From Thozetella sp. PMI_491 (lineage: Eukaryota; Ascomycota; Sordariomycetes; Chaetosphaeriales; Chaetosphaeriaceae): a DNA stretch of 64,000 nt. Where the stretch lies: contig MU270080.1 in NCBI GenBank assembly GCA_021432635.1, positions 310,001 to 374,000 on the forward strand, in the 5' to 3' direction. Each line of letters opens with the position of its first letter. Position 1 is the first letter of the stretch. The notes beneath the pieces were generated by a model, which had not been told where the DNA came from, made no database searches, and worked only from the letters and a program-made list of their open reading frames with translations. The translations under genes were made by a program, and so were the position numbers. Positions 11,738 to 23,891 of the stretch are shown here, piece by piece.

Positions 11738-12805
11738 GAGACGGCCGCGAAGCGACGGTGCTACACTTGCTGTCTTTGTATTTCGGACGGGGAGCACGCA
11801 ACGAAGCAGCGGACGAAACCACCACCACAAAGCACACGCACACCGTAGTCTAGTAGCCGTAACGCGGTACCAATGCCACAACCACACACCTACGGTTCTA
11901 GGGCAATGTCGCTGGAACAGCGTAAGTGAGTCTAGGGATGGTGGGAGAGAACGACTACGATATCAACTAGGTCGAATATGTATCGGCTCCGACCAGGGCG
12001 AAAAGAACACAGTAATGGGTGGGTTGGTGTCCCATGATGATCACAGCAGCTTAGAACGAACGCAGAAGAAGATGGTCTTGGTGGTTTTTAAGATCCTAAA
12101 GAACGCGTTAGCCCATTGCGAACACCGCACCAGCGCCAACCATCCAATTTCGACATCGCCCCATCGTATGACACGCTTGCGTGCCAAACCGGCTTCCTGC
12201 ACAGCGCAACCGCGCGTGAACGGGGGGTGACGGCAAATGCCTTTGACAGACAGCCACCGATCGTCAGCCACATAACTTTCCTCCTCGTCAACCATATATG
12301 TGGCTGATATGAGGGCGTGAAGCACATATGTGGAGGGTCGTGTACAAAACGAGCGACTAGGGCACTAACACTGTGGAGATCGTATATAGGTTGGGACCCG
12401 AGGTTTAATTCTCTCGGCAAGAATCTTGCCGAAGGTCGGGCCGGGTCGCGCAGTCTTGAGATCCCCCAGCGAAATCAAATCCTCTTTCTTTCTCGCTCGC
12501 TACATTGGCGGATGTAGGGTGGCGACGAGCGGCCGGGAATTAATCTATAGCGTCATAGCTGTCTTTTTCTATTTTTTCTATTATATGCTCATGGTTTTCG
12601 AGATATGAAAGTCATCGCCATACGATTGCGGCAATGAGCTCGTGATCTTCTTAGTAGAGGACAGCCACTATTCGACCTGCCAGCAGATCCATCAATTAAA
12701 ATGGTGCGTATCACAAATAGTAACAAACGTTTGGACGTGGTATCTCTCGTCTCTTATGTGCCTACATCGAGTCTTCTCGATCGAAACTATGATGGCCGCC
12801 CCTAG

Positions 12806-12925
12806 CTCACGTGGTCTACGATGCATTCTCCCCGTTAGGATGTTCTCAGTTGATGGTGTGTCCTCGACATGTATAGTCGCCCAATAACAGCACGGCGTAC
12901 GCGTTCATCAGCGGAGTGTCTATCT
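12806..12925 (-). pseudogene. carboxylesterase relic 2
   Basis: DNA at 12806-12890 resembles 11567-11650: both contain CTCACGTG, then CTCCCCG, then a TGATGGTG block and GTATAGTC in the same order. The minus strand can be read as NAYAVLLLGDYTCRGHTIN beside NAYNLPSLRDYTIRERTIS of relic 1. It is more decayed than relic 1, and its link to the intact esterase is only through relic 1. Confidence 0.4.
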
Positions 12926-13202
12926 TGGCCCAGGCTCCCGGAAGCTCTCATCGGAGCTAAAGAAGGGTTTCGGATTCTCACAGGGCTACCAACCAACCGG
13001 CGACTGAAATAGACGAAATGCTCAGCGACTGCACTAGTAGCTGCAGAAGTCGTCTATCTAGCAAGGGTTGAAGCACTTCTACAGGTTACAGAGCGAGGGG
13101 ATTGGCATCCTCGTCCGCCTTATTTAGCCGAGACATTAGCGAACCTTGGAGGCAGGCGAGGCAAGGTAGCATCGCATCGGGGGCGGACACCACCGTTTCA
13201 TT

Positions 13203-13308
13203 CCATCTGGGCGGAGCGGGCTAAAATCTAGCGAGAGCCGGCCCCCAACACCACCCCATCTTTAATCCATCTGGGTGGAGAGAAGCTAGAGACTGGCGAC
13301 AGCCGGCC
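13203..13308. repeat. direct repeat, two units of about 42 bp, period 64
   Basis: Units 13203-13244 and 13267-13308 both begin CCATCTGGG and end in AGCCGGCC, with several substitutions between them. They lie about 0.9 kb upstream of the PKS start codon. Function unknown. Confidence 0.6.
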
Positions 13309-14189
13309 ACGGATATGTCACTAGAACGGAAAGAATCCTGCTAAGACTTAGCCTTATGGTATGTTTCTAGTGCCTAGAAATACGCTTGAGCCCAGCGGAA
13401 ACACAAGGCACTAACCCTAGCAGAGCGTTATACAATTACCTGTTCATTTTTTGGCGCTCGACTAGCCGAGCTGACCACTGATTACACGAGGAGCAGCAGA
13501 CATTTGTTCCCTGTCTTCTTTGTTTTGAAGGAGCCTGACCACACTAGCTTGCGGTGCACGTCCGGTGGCGGCGAGTTTACGTAGAAAGTCCCTCGAGAAT
13601 GTACTCTCAACGCACAGCTCTACCTTGCAACCTTCCTACATTGTCGCTAAATAATCGTGCCTAAACTCTGGTGGGAATCCTCGTTGTCTTTCTGCGGCCG
13701 GGTAGTGCCATGCAGGCTCTAAATAGAATATGCTCTGCTTGCTGCCTATAAGATCTTCAGCGGTGCGGCCCAAGACTTCTTGGCAGCATGGATGCGGCGT
13801 GAGCTGGGAGCTATCGACTGTGAGGGTATTGGCCTGTTCTGTGCCCGGACTAGCGTGCGCTTCCTAATGCAACCTTCTGTGTTTGAACTCGGGATAAGAT
13901 CGAACAAGGATCGTGCATCTAGTTATAGATGGTGATTGCCCCAAAGGCACGGTTTGGATAGGCTGGTCGACCCCTATCCCATGCACAGCGGCTTGGCGTG
14001 CCGATAGGTCTTTACCCAATTTCGATTGTTCGATCCTAAGAAAGTGTTGACACGGGCAGGGCCGCCGGGGCCTTGCTCAAAATGCCGGGCAGCCTTCAGT
14101 CTCCTCGCAGTTCCAGAGCTACCACGTGTGCCACTTGACTCTGTACTATCTTCTGTTATAATCACAACTGAGAAACTGCTATTTCTATA

Positions 14190-17100
14190 ATGGGCCACCA
14201 ATTCAACGGATCGATGGAGGAGACGCAACCGGTGGATCTCTATGGCTCGGATGAAGTCATGCCGATCGCGGTTGTTGGCATGGGCTTTCGCGGGCCGGGA
14301 GACGCCAACAACTTGGACGGCCTGTGGAACATGATAGCAGAGAAGCGAGAGGCTTGGGGCCCAGTTCCAAAAGACCGATGGAATCACGAGGCTTTCTACC
14401 ACCCGGATGCAAACCGAAGCGGCACGGCAAGTTGAGAGGTGCAGGGAAGTCTGGAAGATAGAGACTGACAGCTACGGCAGACTAACGTTGCTGGAGGCCA
14501 CTACATGCAACATGACCTATCAAAATTCGATGCGCCGTTCTTTTCCATGACCAAAGCAGAAGCCGATGTAAGCCGTCCTAGACATCCGGGCCCGGTCGCT
14601 GGCCAAGAGGAATAATGCATCAACTAAGAGTTCGCAAAGGCTTTAGATCCTCAGCAAAGGCTGCTCCTGGAGTGCTCGTACGAAGCGCTGGAGAATGGTT
14701 AGTGCCTGACTTTTCCACTTCTGGTCATGACTGCCTTGGCCATGTTGCAGCTAGAAATTACTAGGATATGTTACTCACATGATGGTAGCGGGGATCCCGC
14801 TTAGCTCCATTGCGGGGAGCAAGACCTGCTGCTTCGTTGGGTCATTCTGCGGTGACTACACTGACATGCTCGCCAGAGATGCGGACACAATTCCATTCTA
14901 TCAGTCAACGAGCAGTGGCCACTCAAGAGCCATCATCGCCAACCGACTCTCGTACTTCTTCGACCTTTGTGGCCCAAGTATCACCATCGACACGGCCTGC
15001 TCGGCGAGTTTGGTGGCGCTTCACCTTGCCTGTCAGAGTCTCCGTGCAGGCGAAACGAAGCAGGCCCTAGTAGCAGGGGCAAACGTGATGCTCAGCCATG
15101 AACCGACTATCAGCATGACGATGATGCGGTAGGCGTACCCGTGCGCCGCCTCGATTAGCAACTACCTGCTAAAGGTTATGCGTTCTGTAGCTTTCTTTCT
15201 CCCGATGGTCGTTGCTATTCGTTTGACGAGAGGGCCAACGGATATTCCCGCGGTGAGGGTGTGGGATGCGTTTTCCTCAAGCCGCTCGCAGACGCTCTCC
15301 GCGACGGCGACCCAATTCGAGCCGTGCTTCGCAACACCGGGTCGAACCAAGACGGCAAAACCCCCGGCATCACCCTGCCAAGCAGAGATGCTCAAGAAGA
15401 GCTCATCCGGTCAGTCTATGAACAGGCTAACATGGACCCTGCTGCTACATCGTACGTGGAATGCCATGGAACAGGCACATTGGCTGGGGACCCCTTGGAA
15501 ACATCGGCTCTCGCCAATGTGTTTACAAGCATGCGGTCCGCGGGAGACAAGTTGCTGATTGGCTCGGTCAAGACAAATGTAAGTCTACATATTTGTGGCA
15601 GCCAATAAAATGCACGACCAGCGACAGAAGACTCAGATAGCATTGCTAATACTGAGTCCTAGATCGGCCACTTGGAAGGTGCCAGTGGTGTTGCTGGTTT
15701 GATCAAGAGCGTGCTCATGCTTGAGAGGGGCAAGATATTACCGAACCGGAATTTCGAAACTCCCAGCAAGCGGATACCTTTTGAGGATTGGAAGCTGAAG
15801 GTGCATAGAGAAACTTCACATTCATCCCTGAGCCTTGCAGTTCACTAACTGTTGCTTTCAGGTACCTACAGAGGTCCAAGACTTTCCGTCTGCAGGCCCC
15901 CGTGTCATCTCCATCAACAGCTTCGGATACGGAGGAACCAACGCCCACGCGATATTACAAGATGCAGCTAGCTGCATTGATATGTTATCCTCTTATAAGA
16001 AATTTGCAGCACCACGTCTAAATGGCCACAATCCGAATGGTAAATCCACCAATAAGACACTAAACGGACATGCCCACCGCTACAATGAGAGCAACGGTAC
16101 TCAGGTGGATGGAAACGATACGCCCAATTTAAATGGAGGAATCAATGACCCAGGCCCCGTTGTACCTTCTCAGAAAGTCTTCGTCTTGTCGGCCTTCGAC
16201 GAAAAGGCAGTCCGCAGCTATGCGGAATCACTGCTTGAATATGTGCGAGAAGAGAGCGATGCCGACGAAGAATCTCTGCTTCAAGATGTTGCTTACACGC
16301 TCTCGGATCGAAGAACTAGGTTCCCGTGTGTAAGCGCTATTCATGCTGCATCAAGACAGGATTTAGTGTCTGCCTTGTCCGGTGGTGCGCTTCGCACAGC
16401 CCGCCCAAAGAAGAACGGCGCTTTCGGGTTCATTTTTACCGGGCAAGGTGCTCAATGGTGGGGAATGGGCCGAGAGCTTTTCCCACGGTTTCCTGTCTTT
16501 GCACAGAGCATCGATCGGGCATCAGCCAAGTTGTGCTCGCTGGGTGCTAGCTGGGATCTGCGAGGTAGGTTGGGGACCTATGGCCCGCCCTCCCTGAATT
16601 GCAGGAGCTGCTAACACATGATCTACTTACCAGAGGAAATGTTCAAGGATGCCGAAAGCACCAGGGTGAACGAGGCTCAAATCAGCCAGCCAGTCTGCAC
16701 GGCTCTGCAGGTGGCTCTCGTGGATCTCCTGGCCTCATGGGGCCTTAGACCAGCCGCCGTTACTGGCCATTCCTCAGGCGAGATTGCGGCTGCCTACTGC
16801 GCCGGAGCGCTGACAGCTGAGGATGCCGTAGCTGCCGCATACCATCGGGGTCGCATGTCAGAGCTCGTCAAGAAGCGATGTCCCACGCCAGGTGCCATGA
16901 TGGCTATCGGCATGCAGGAAGCTGATGCACTGCCGCTCATCGCGAATTTGCAGAGCGGGAAGGCCGTGATTGCTTGCGTCAACTCGCCACAGTCTCTGAC
17001 TATCTCGGGCGATGTTACGGCTGTCGACGAGCTCAAGGCCCTGCTAGATTCGCAGAAGATATTTGCTCGAAAGCTCACGGTGGAAGTGGCGTACCATTCT

Positions 17101-20100
17101 CATCACATGTCCTATGTTGCCGAGGACTATCTATCTTCCATCTCACACATTAAGCCCGGAAAGCATGCCGCTAATACAAGCTGCGTGTTCTATTCCTCAG
17201 TCACTGGGCACAAGTTGTCAGCGGACAGGCTTGGGCCCCAGTACTGGGTTGACAACATGCTTGGCCAGGTCAAATTCGACTCTGCACTGCGGGAGATGTG
17301 CCAAACAACTATCCAGTCTCCCATCCCGAATGGTGCAGGCGCAACAGAACAAAACATCACGGCACTTTGCGAAGTCGGGCCGCATTCCGCGCTGGCCGGC
17401 CCGGCCCGGCAAGTGCTGTCCGCTAGCGAGGAGCTTAGGGGAAGAGGAATTTATGTCTTGTCTTGCCTGGTACGAAATCAAAACGCCGAAGAGACTTCTG
17501 CGGATGCACTTTCCAAGTTGATCGAGATGGGATTCCCGGCGAATGCCTCGGCCTTCAACGGCTCGCCGACGTATTCTCGGAAACCGAGGGTCCTCGGCGA
17601 TCTGCCTTCCTACCCTTGGAACCACGAATCATCGTACTGGGCCGAGTCGAGGGTCAGCAAGGAGTATCGGCTGCGACCTTACTGCCGTAGCGATGTTCTA
17701 GGTGTCCCTGTTGTGCACTTCAATCCTTCTGAGCCTCGCTGGCGCAACATAATCAAAACCGACGAGATGCCCTGGATCAAAGATCACAAGGTCCAGGGGA
17801 GCGTGGTTTACCCAGCCGCAGGGTTCCTATCCATGGCATTGGAGGCCGTCGTGCAGCAATCTCGAGAGCGCTCGGTCAATGTGGCGTCATATGAGCTGCG
17901 AGAAGTGTCGATTGGACAGGCTCTTGTGGTGCCAGAGGATACCGGCGAGGTCGAGGTGATCCTGTCCATGAGGCCATTTAGCACCAGCGTGCGATCCCCT
18001 TCGGACGTATGGAATGAATTTACGATCTCATCTGTTTCCCCGGACAATCGATGGACTGAGCACTGCCGGGGCCTCGTCAGAGCGGTTGCAACATCACGGC
18101 CAAGCGAGGTCTCGACGGCTGCCCAGCTTGGCACAGACAAGGCGATCACGGCTAACTTTGTGAACAAGGTCGACAAGAGTTCCACTACCGTCATTACCCC
18201 ATCACAGTTTTATGACAGATTGGCCAAGCTTGGCCTTGACTACGGCCCCATGTTTGCCAACGTCACGGCCGTTCGAGCGGGTCAAAACACGGCAGCCTCG
18301 ACCATTTCAATTGCCAATACCGCCTCCGTGATGCCCAGCACGTTCGAGCTTCCATTCACACTGCACCCTAGCACTTTAGACAGTCTCTTCCATCCCCTAT
18401 TTGCTGCTTTAGGGCTTGGGTCATCGGGATTGAATGACCCCTACGTCCCAGTCCTCGTTAATAGGCTGGTGCTGAGCGCAGGAATGAGGACGGAGCATGG
18501 GACAGAGTTGGATGCATGGGCAGAGGCGAGAGCCTCCGACGACCGCGAGGTATCCGCATCAATCATTGTGTTTGACAAAGCTGGCTCGTCAGAACACCCC
18601 GTTATTCAGATCGAGGGCTTGACATGCACGAAGATTGCCAGGGAGGAGGGCGCACAGGACCAGCAGGAAAACCTGGTCTATGGATATCGGCTAGACTGGT
18701 GTCCTGATGTAGATGAGATGTCTGCATCTGACATGAGTGTCCTGTGCCAGGATCTCGTCCCAGACTCCCAAGAGGAGGAAAGAATAGAGGCATTCGAGAG
18801 GGCCGGATTCTTCCTGATGAAAGAGGCTTTCGAGCAGCTTGACGAGGAGGACGCGTCAAATGCTCAAACACATCACAAACGACTCTACAACTGCATCATA
18901 GCGCGGGTCGCAGAACACACTGCGCAATACTCCGACGGGGATGTTAAGCTAGATGAGATGTACAGACGCGTCAGCAACATGGATGCCGAAGGTGACCTTC
19001 TCGTCCACATTGGAAAGAACTTGGTGCCCATCATCCAGAATCGCCAAGACGCACTTGCCCTAATGATCGAAGAGGGCCGCCTGGACGCCTACTATCGGGA
19101 CAACACGCGCTTTGACCGCAACTACAAACAAGCCGCGAGGTATCTAGACTTAGTCGGTCGCAAGAACCCGAACATTTCTATCCTGGAGATCGGCTCAGGT
19201 ACCGGTGGCGCGACGCTGCCGATTTTGCAGACCCTGACAGACGGCGACACGGGAGTATGCCACTTCGGAAAATTTACTTTCACCGACATCAGCACGGCAT
19301 TCTTTGAAGGGGCTAGAGAAAAGCTCACGCAGTGGGCCGACCTAGTGACGTACGCAAAGCTCGACATCGAGGCCGATCCGACCGAGCAAGGGTTCGAAGC
19401 GGGTGCGTACGACGTTATTTTGGCCGCGAACGTACTGCATGCCACCAAATCGATGAAGAATACGATGACAAATGTGCGGAAACTCTTGCGGCCAGGTGGC
19501 AAGCTGGTTCTGGTGGAGCTAACTCGCGAGCGCTTCACCACTTCAACCATATTCGGGACGCTTCCTGGCTGGTTTGCCAGCGAGGAGGAGGATCGTGTGC
19601 GCGGGCCGACGCTCTCGGAGGACAAGTGGCACACTCTGCTCAGAGACACAGGATTCGGCGGGCTAGATGTCGCTGTTTCTGACGCTAGGTCAGAGGAACA
19701 TCACCAAGGCTCGATGATGGTTGCAACCGCATGCTCTGAAGCTTCTCCGCCGGAGCCAGAAGTTGTTGACGAAACCTTGATAATCCATGGAGATACCGCC
19801 GTCGAGATTTCCGCAGCCGAGACGCTTTCTAGGTACTTGAAATCCTCCCGTGCCCGGACATCAACTTCAGCCCTGTCTTCCTGCAGCCCGCAAGGAATGG
19901 CCTGCATTGTCCTCAATGAACTTTCGGAGTCATCCTTCCACAACCCCACAGAGGAACAGTTAAGCAAGATAAAAGACATTTTGACAACAGCCAAGGCGGT
20001 TCTCTGGATTACAAAGGGCGCCTTGGTCAACACGGCCGATCCGATAGCCAACATGGCCAATGGTTTCGTGCGGACCGTCAAGTCCGAATACGGCAACAAC

Positions 20101-22600
20101 ACAATCGTGACATTAGACCTGGACCCCTCTGCTACGTCTATAACCGAGGTCGAACAGTCCATGAATGCGGTTCAGACTCTGGTATCGCGTCATTTGCTCG
20201 CGCCATTGGGATCCTCTTCAGCACCGGAAATCGAGTACGCAGAAAGAGGAGGGAAGCTTCTCATTCCGAGACTGGTGCCTCATGACTCGTTCCAACGGTC
20301 TATGGACTCTCTCCTCGGCCATTCTGAGTTCGAGATGGTTCCTTTCCAGCATCCGACTCGCAAGCTGGTCGTTGAAGTTGGCAGCCCAGGGCTGCTGGAC
20401 ACAATTCATTTCGTGGACGACACGCGGCTCGAGCCGGAGATGCCTGCAGACGCAGTCGAGATAAGCATCCGGGCATCCGGCATGAATTTCAAGGATGTCA
20501 TGATGGCCATGGGCCAGATCGCAGTGGAAACGCTCGGTGGCGAATGCAGCGGTGTTATCAACCGGATCGGGGCCGAGGTACAAGGCCTCGAGGTTGGGGA
20601 CCGGGTAGCCTGCTACGCCTTTGGTACCTATTCGAACGTGATCCGCCAGAGCGCCGTCGCCGTCCAGAAGATCCCAGACGATATGTCTTTCGAGGTGGCT
20701 GCAACATTGCCGGTGACTTTTTGCACCGCCTACTACTCGGTCGTGCACGTGGCCAGAATGCAAAAGGGGCAGTCTGTGCTGATCCACGCTGCTACCGGAG
20801 GGCTTGGACAAGCGCTCATTGAGATTTGCAGAATATACGAGGCGGAGATATTCTGTACCGTCGGAACCGCGGAGAAGAAGCAACTCCTGATGGACCACTA
20901 CGGCATTCCCGAGGATCATATTCTCACAAGTCGCGACGCGAGCTTTGCTCCTGCACTCATGAAAATGACGGGAGGCAGAGGAGTTGATGTGATCATGAAC
21001 TCGGTGGCAGGGGATATGCTGCGCGTCACCTGGGACTGCATTGCGCCATTCGGGGTGTTCGTGGAACTCGGCGCCAGGGACTACACCATTAATTCCCGTC
21101 TCGAAATGGCCAAGTTTGCCCGAAATGTCACCTTTGTCGCTGTAAACCTTGTCAGCCTCGTGCGAGAACGGCCCCAGGTCGCCGGGCAGGTCTGGGCCGA
21201 TGTGATAAGCCTGTTCCAGAATAACAAGCTAAAGGGGCCGACGCCGCTTACTACGTACAAGGTGTCACAGCTAGAGCAGGCCTTGCGTCTTATGCAGAGC
21301 GGTAAGCATTTGGGGAAGCTGGTTCTAGTCCAAGAAGAAGGTGATGTAGTCAAGGCGGCACCACAAATCCTTTCAGAGAAGCTATTCAAGCCTGATGCGT
21401 CGTACCTCCTGGTCGGTGGGATGGGCGGTCTTGGTCGTGCGATGGCCCTTTGGATGCTGGCGCAGGGAGCACGTCACTTCATCTTCGCATCCCGGAGCGG
21501 CCTCGACCGTCCCGAGGCAGGAGAGCTGAAAACAAACCTCGAGGCCGCAGGGGCAAAGGTCTTTGTTGGCAAGTGTGACGTGAGCAAAGCGGCTGATCTC
21601 GACAAGCTCATGCAAGATGCGGGAAGATTTCCGCCAGTGAAAGGTGTCATCCAAGGCGCCATGGTTCTTCGGGTATGGCTCATCTATGGTATTTATCGGG
21701 ACATGAACTAACTTTACCTAGGATGCACTGTTATCCAATATGAAACTCTCAGACTACGAGGCAGTAGTAAGGCCGAAGTTGGATGGCACCTGGAACTTGC
21801 ATCGCCAGTTCAAGGAAGACGCTCTGGACTTTTTCGTTATGCTCTCTTCGACGGCAGGCGTCGTAGGCAATGCTAGTCAGGCTGCTTACGCAGCAGCATC
21901 TACCTTCCTGGACTCCTTCGCGCTATACCGCCGGGGTCAGGGTCTCGCTGCATCTACAATCGATCTGGGTGTTATTGAGGGCATCGGCTATGTGGCTGAG
22001 AACCAGGAACTCGCGCGAGCCCTTAAGCGTCAGGGCTTTGAGGGGACCGACCAAGAGCGTCTGATGGCACTGCTGCACTGCGCGGTGCTAGAAAGCCTGC
22101 CACCGGCTAACAACGATGAAAGGGTCGGAGGAAATGACCTAGCTCGCGGTCACATAGTCACCGGCCTGGGCTCCTGGAAAGAAGGCTCGCTTCCCGCTTT
22201 CGACCGGCCAGTGTTCTCACTCTTCCGACGGGCTGGCCAGATGGCCACCGCGGAGGATGCAGGAGCCAGCCAGCACACGGGAGCTGATGCGACGCGGGTG
22301 CGGGGCCCGCTGAAAGCTGCTAGAAATCGTAAAGAGGCGACCCAGATCGTGTGTGACGCGCTGGTCGCCAAGATCTCCTCGCTGGGCATGATCCCAATCG
22401 AGGACGTCAACCCGGCGAGACCCCTGGCCGAGCACGGGATGGATTCCCTGGTGGCGGTGGAGATGCGCAACTGGATAGCACGAGAGATGGATGCAACGGT
22501 TCCGGTCTTGGAACTAATGGCCAACAGGCCGATGCGTACACTAGCCGTGAAAATCATGGCCAAGTCGAGATTGGTGGATGCCGCGAACTTACAGGCTTGA
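14190..22600 (+). CDS. highly reducing polyketide synthase (KS-MAT-DH-cMT-ER-KR-ACP)
   Basis: Iterative type I fungal PKS that would build a reduced, possibly C-methylated polyketide chain from malonyl-CoA and SAM. Nine exons: 14190-14426, 14481-14567, 14631-14697, 14789-15128, 15191-15578, 15663-15800, 15862-16564, 16634-21672, 21722-22600. They join in frame to about 2625 residues. KS: Cys201 in DTACSAS, His336 in ECHGTGT, His376 in IGHLEG. MAT: GQGAQ at 613, Ser700 in GHSSGE. DH: His1038 (DHKVQG) and Asp1236 ([10 protein letters not shown]). c[11 protein letters not shown] from 1504, intact. ER: about 1905-2215 with [10 protein letters not shown] from 2037. [10 protein letters not shown] near 2247 and Tyr2389. 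ACP: Ser2575 in GMDSLVAVE. All reducing domains look active. It ends in the ACP with no release domain, so another enzyme or the reductase would free the chain. Intron 1 is GC-AG. An Asn/Gly/Thr-rich linker separates KS and MAT. The product cannot be predicted. Confidence 0.95.
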
Positions 22601-22787
22601 TAAGGTAACTTACGGCGTGTAGTCGTCGCATCGGTGGCCAGTTGTTATCTTGGGCAGACTTGGCATTGTGGGTTTAGGCAGCTTGTGAAGACGAGTGGTA
22701 CAAGGTGTAGACAAAGACAACGGTCTCAACTTCATTTGATTCGCATCGCATTTCTCTTTCTTTGGTGATCCCCTTGCTCTCAAAATC

Positions 22788-23891
22788 TTAGGCCTTGGGC
22801 GGCTGTTGAGGCCGTTGAAACATACCACGAAGAGGGGGTTCGTCCTTTAATCCTTCCCAAACCTCATCGATACCCAAAAGTGCTGTATCACTTAGCGGCC
22901 CCTTCTCAATCCCACTGAGAGTCTCCTCTAGCTGCTGCAAGCTACTGGCGCCGATGATGAGCGCATCGCCGTGTTCCCGCTTCAAACCAGAATGATACGC
23001 AACCCATCGATACGCCAACTCGGCCCCGCCTATCCCTTCGCCTTCCGCAATGGATACCCATTTACCCAGGGCCGCCATAAACTTAGGATTCTCCGCATAC
23101 CGACGGCGCCACGGAGCACCGGCCGGGGGATTCCGGAGCTGTTCCTCCAGCTGCGGGACCGTCTTGCCGAGAAAGCCACTCGCTGAAGGACTGTATGCGT
23201 AGAATGCCATATTTAGCTTACGCAGCGTCGGAAACAAGACGGTTTCTTGGTAGCGAGTTATGGGGCTGTAAGAGCCCTGATAGACAGTTGGGATGACGTA
23301 GCCTTTTTCCACACAGTGGTCATAAGCAGCTTGGACGTCCACGGCCTGGAAGTTGGACAGTCCGAAGCGGCGGAAAAGGCCTAGTTTGTAGACATCATTC
23401 ACCGCTTCTAAGGTCTCGGAAATTGGAGTGGCGTAGTCGGGCATGTGGAGGTAGAAGATATCAACCTAGGAGTATTAATTAGAATACGTGGTAGAACACC
23501 CTTAAACCCCGGTACACTTGTTGCTGGTAAGCCAAAGAATCTAGAGGTGGCATACCTGATCGACTCCCAACTTGCTAATGCTGTCTTTTGCAGAGTTGAT
23601 AATGTGGTCCTTTGTGGCCCACGGTTTCGGTGCTGTTCCCGGCGGCGGGGGACCTCCTGCCCCTGGCCTGCGGGGAGGACCCCATTTGGTGTCAATGACA
23701 AAATTGTCTCCAATCTTGGCCTCGCCAATGGTGGCTTGAGAGTCGCCGTACGCTTGTGCCGAGTCGATGGTTCCTACATGGCGGGCAGCCAGGACCTTGA
23801 GGAGACCACTTAGGTCCGTGTTGGGCGTGAATGGTTCCCTATTTCCGATTCGGTTGCCGCCGAAAACTACAGTGATTGGCTGAGCTGACAT
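22788..23891 (-). CDS. aldo/keto reductase (AKR7-like)
   Basis: NADPH-dependent reductase of aldehydes or ketones, similar to the aflatoxin-aldehyde-reductase group. Two exons, 23556-23891 and 22788-23465 (donor GTATGC, acceptor CTCCTAG), give about 337 residues. The catalytic tetrad is visible: Asp43 (GTIDSAQ), Tyr48 (AYGDSQ), Lys69 (IDTKWGP) and His119 (FYLHMPD). LFRRFGLSNF and the later LIIGASSLQQLEET are typical AKR barrel motifs. A Pro/Gly-rich loop at residues 72-88 is family-typical. The stop lies 187 bp from the stop of the PKS, in convergent orientation. This places it as the closest candidate tailoring enzyme, possibly acting on a polyketide aldehyde or ketone. A general detoxification role is also possible. 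Confidence 0.9.

Larger units (their letters stand above)
11265..14189. other. gene-poor region upstream of the PKS
   Basis: Apart from the two esterase relics and the direct repeat at 13.2 kb I find no coding sequence. The 3' part is the presumed promoter of the PKS. A T-rich patch lies near 12.56-12.60 kb. Confidence 0.5.

Noticed and set aside
14190-16614. Fragmented 5' end of the PKS suggesting a pseudogene
   Set aside because: Every break is explained by a short intron with splice signals and correct phase, leaving all catalytic residues intact.
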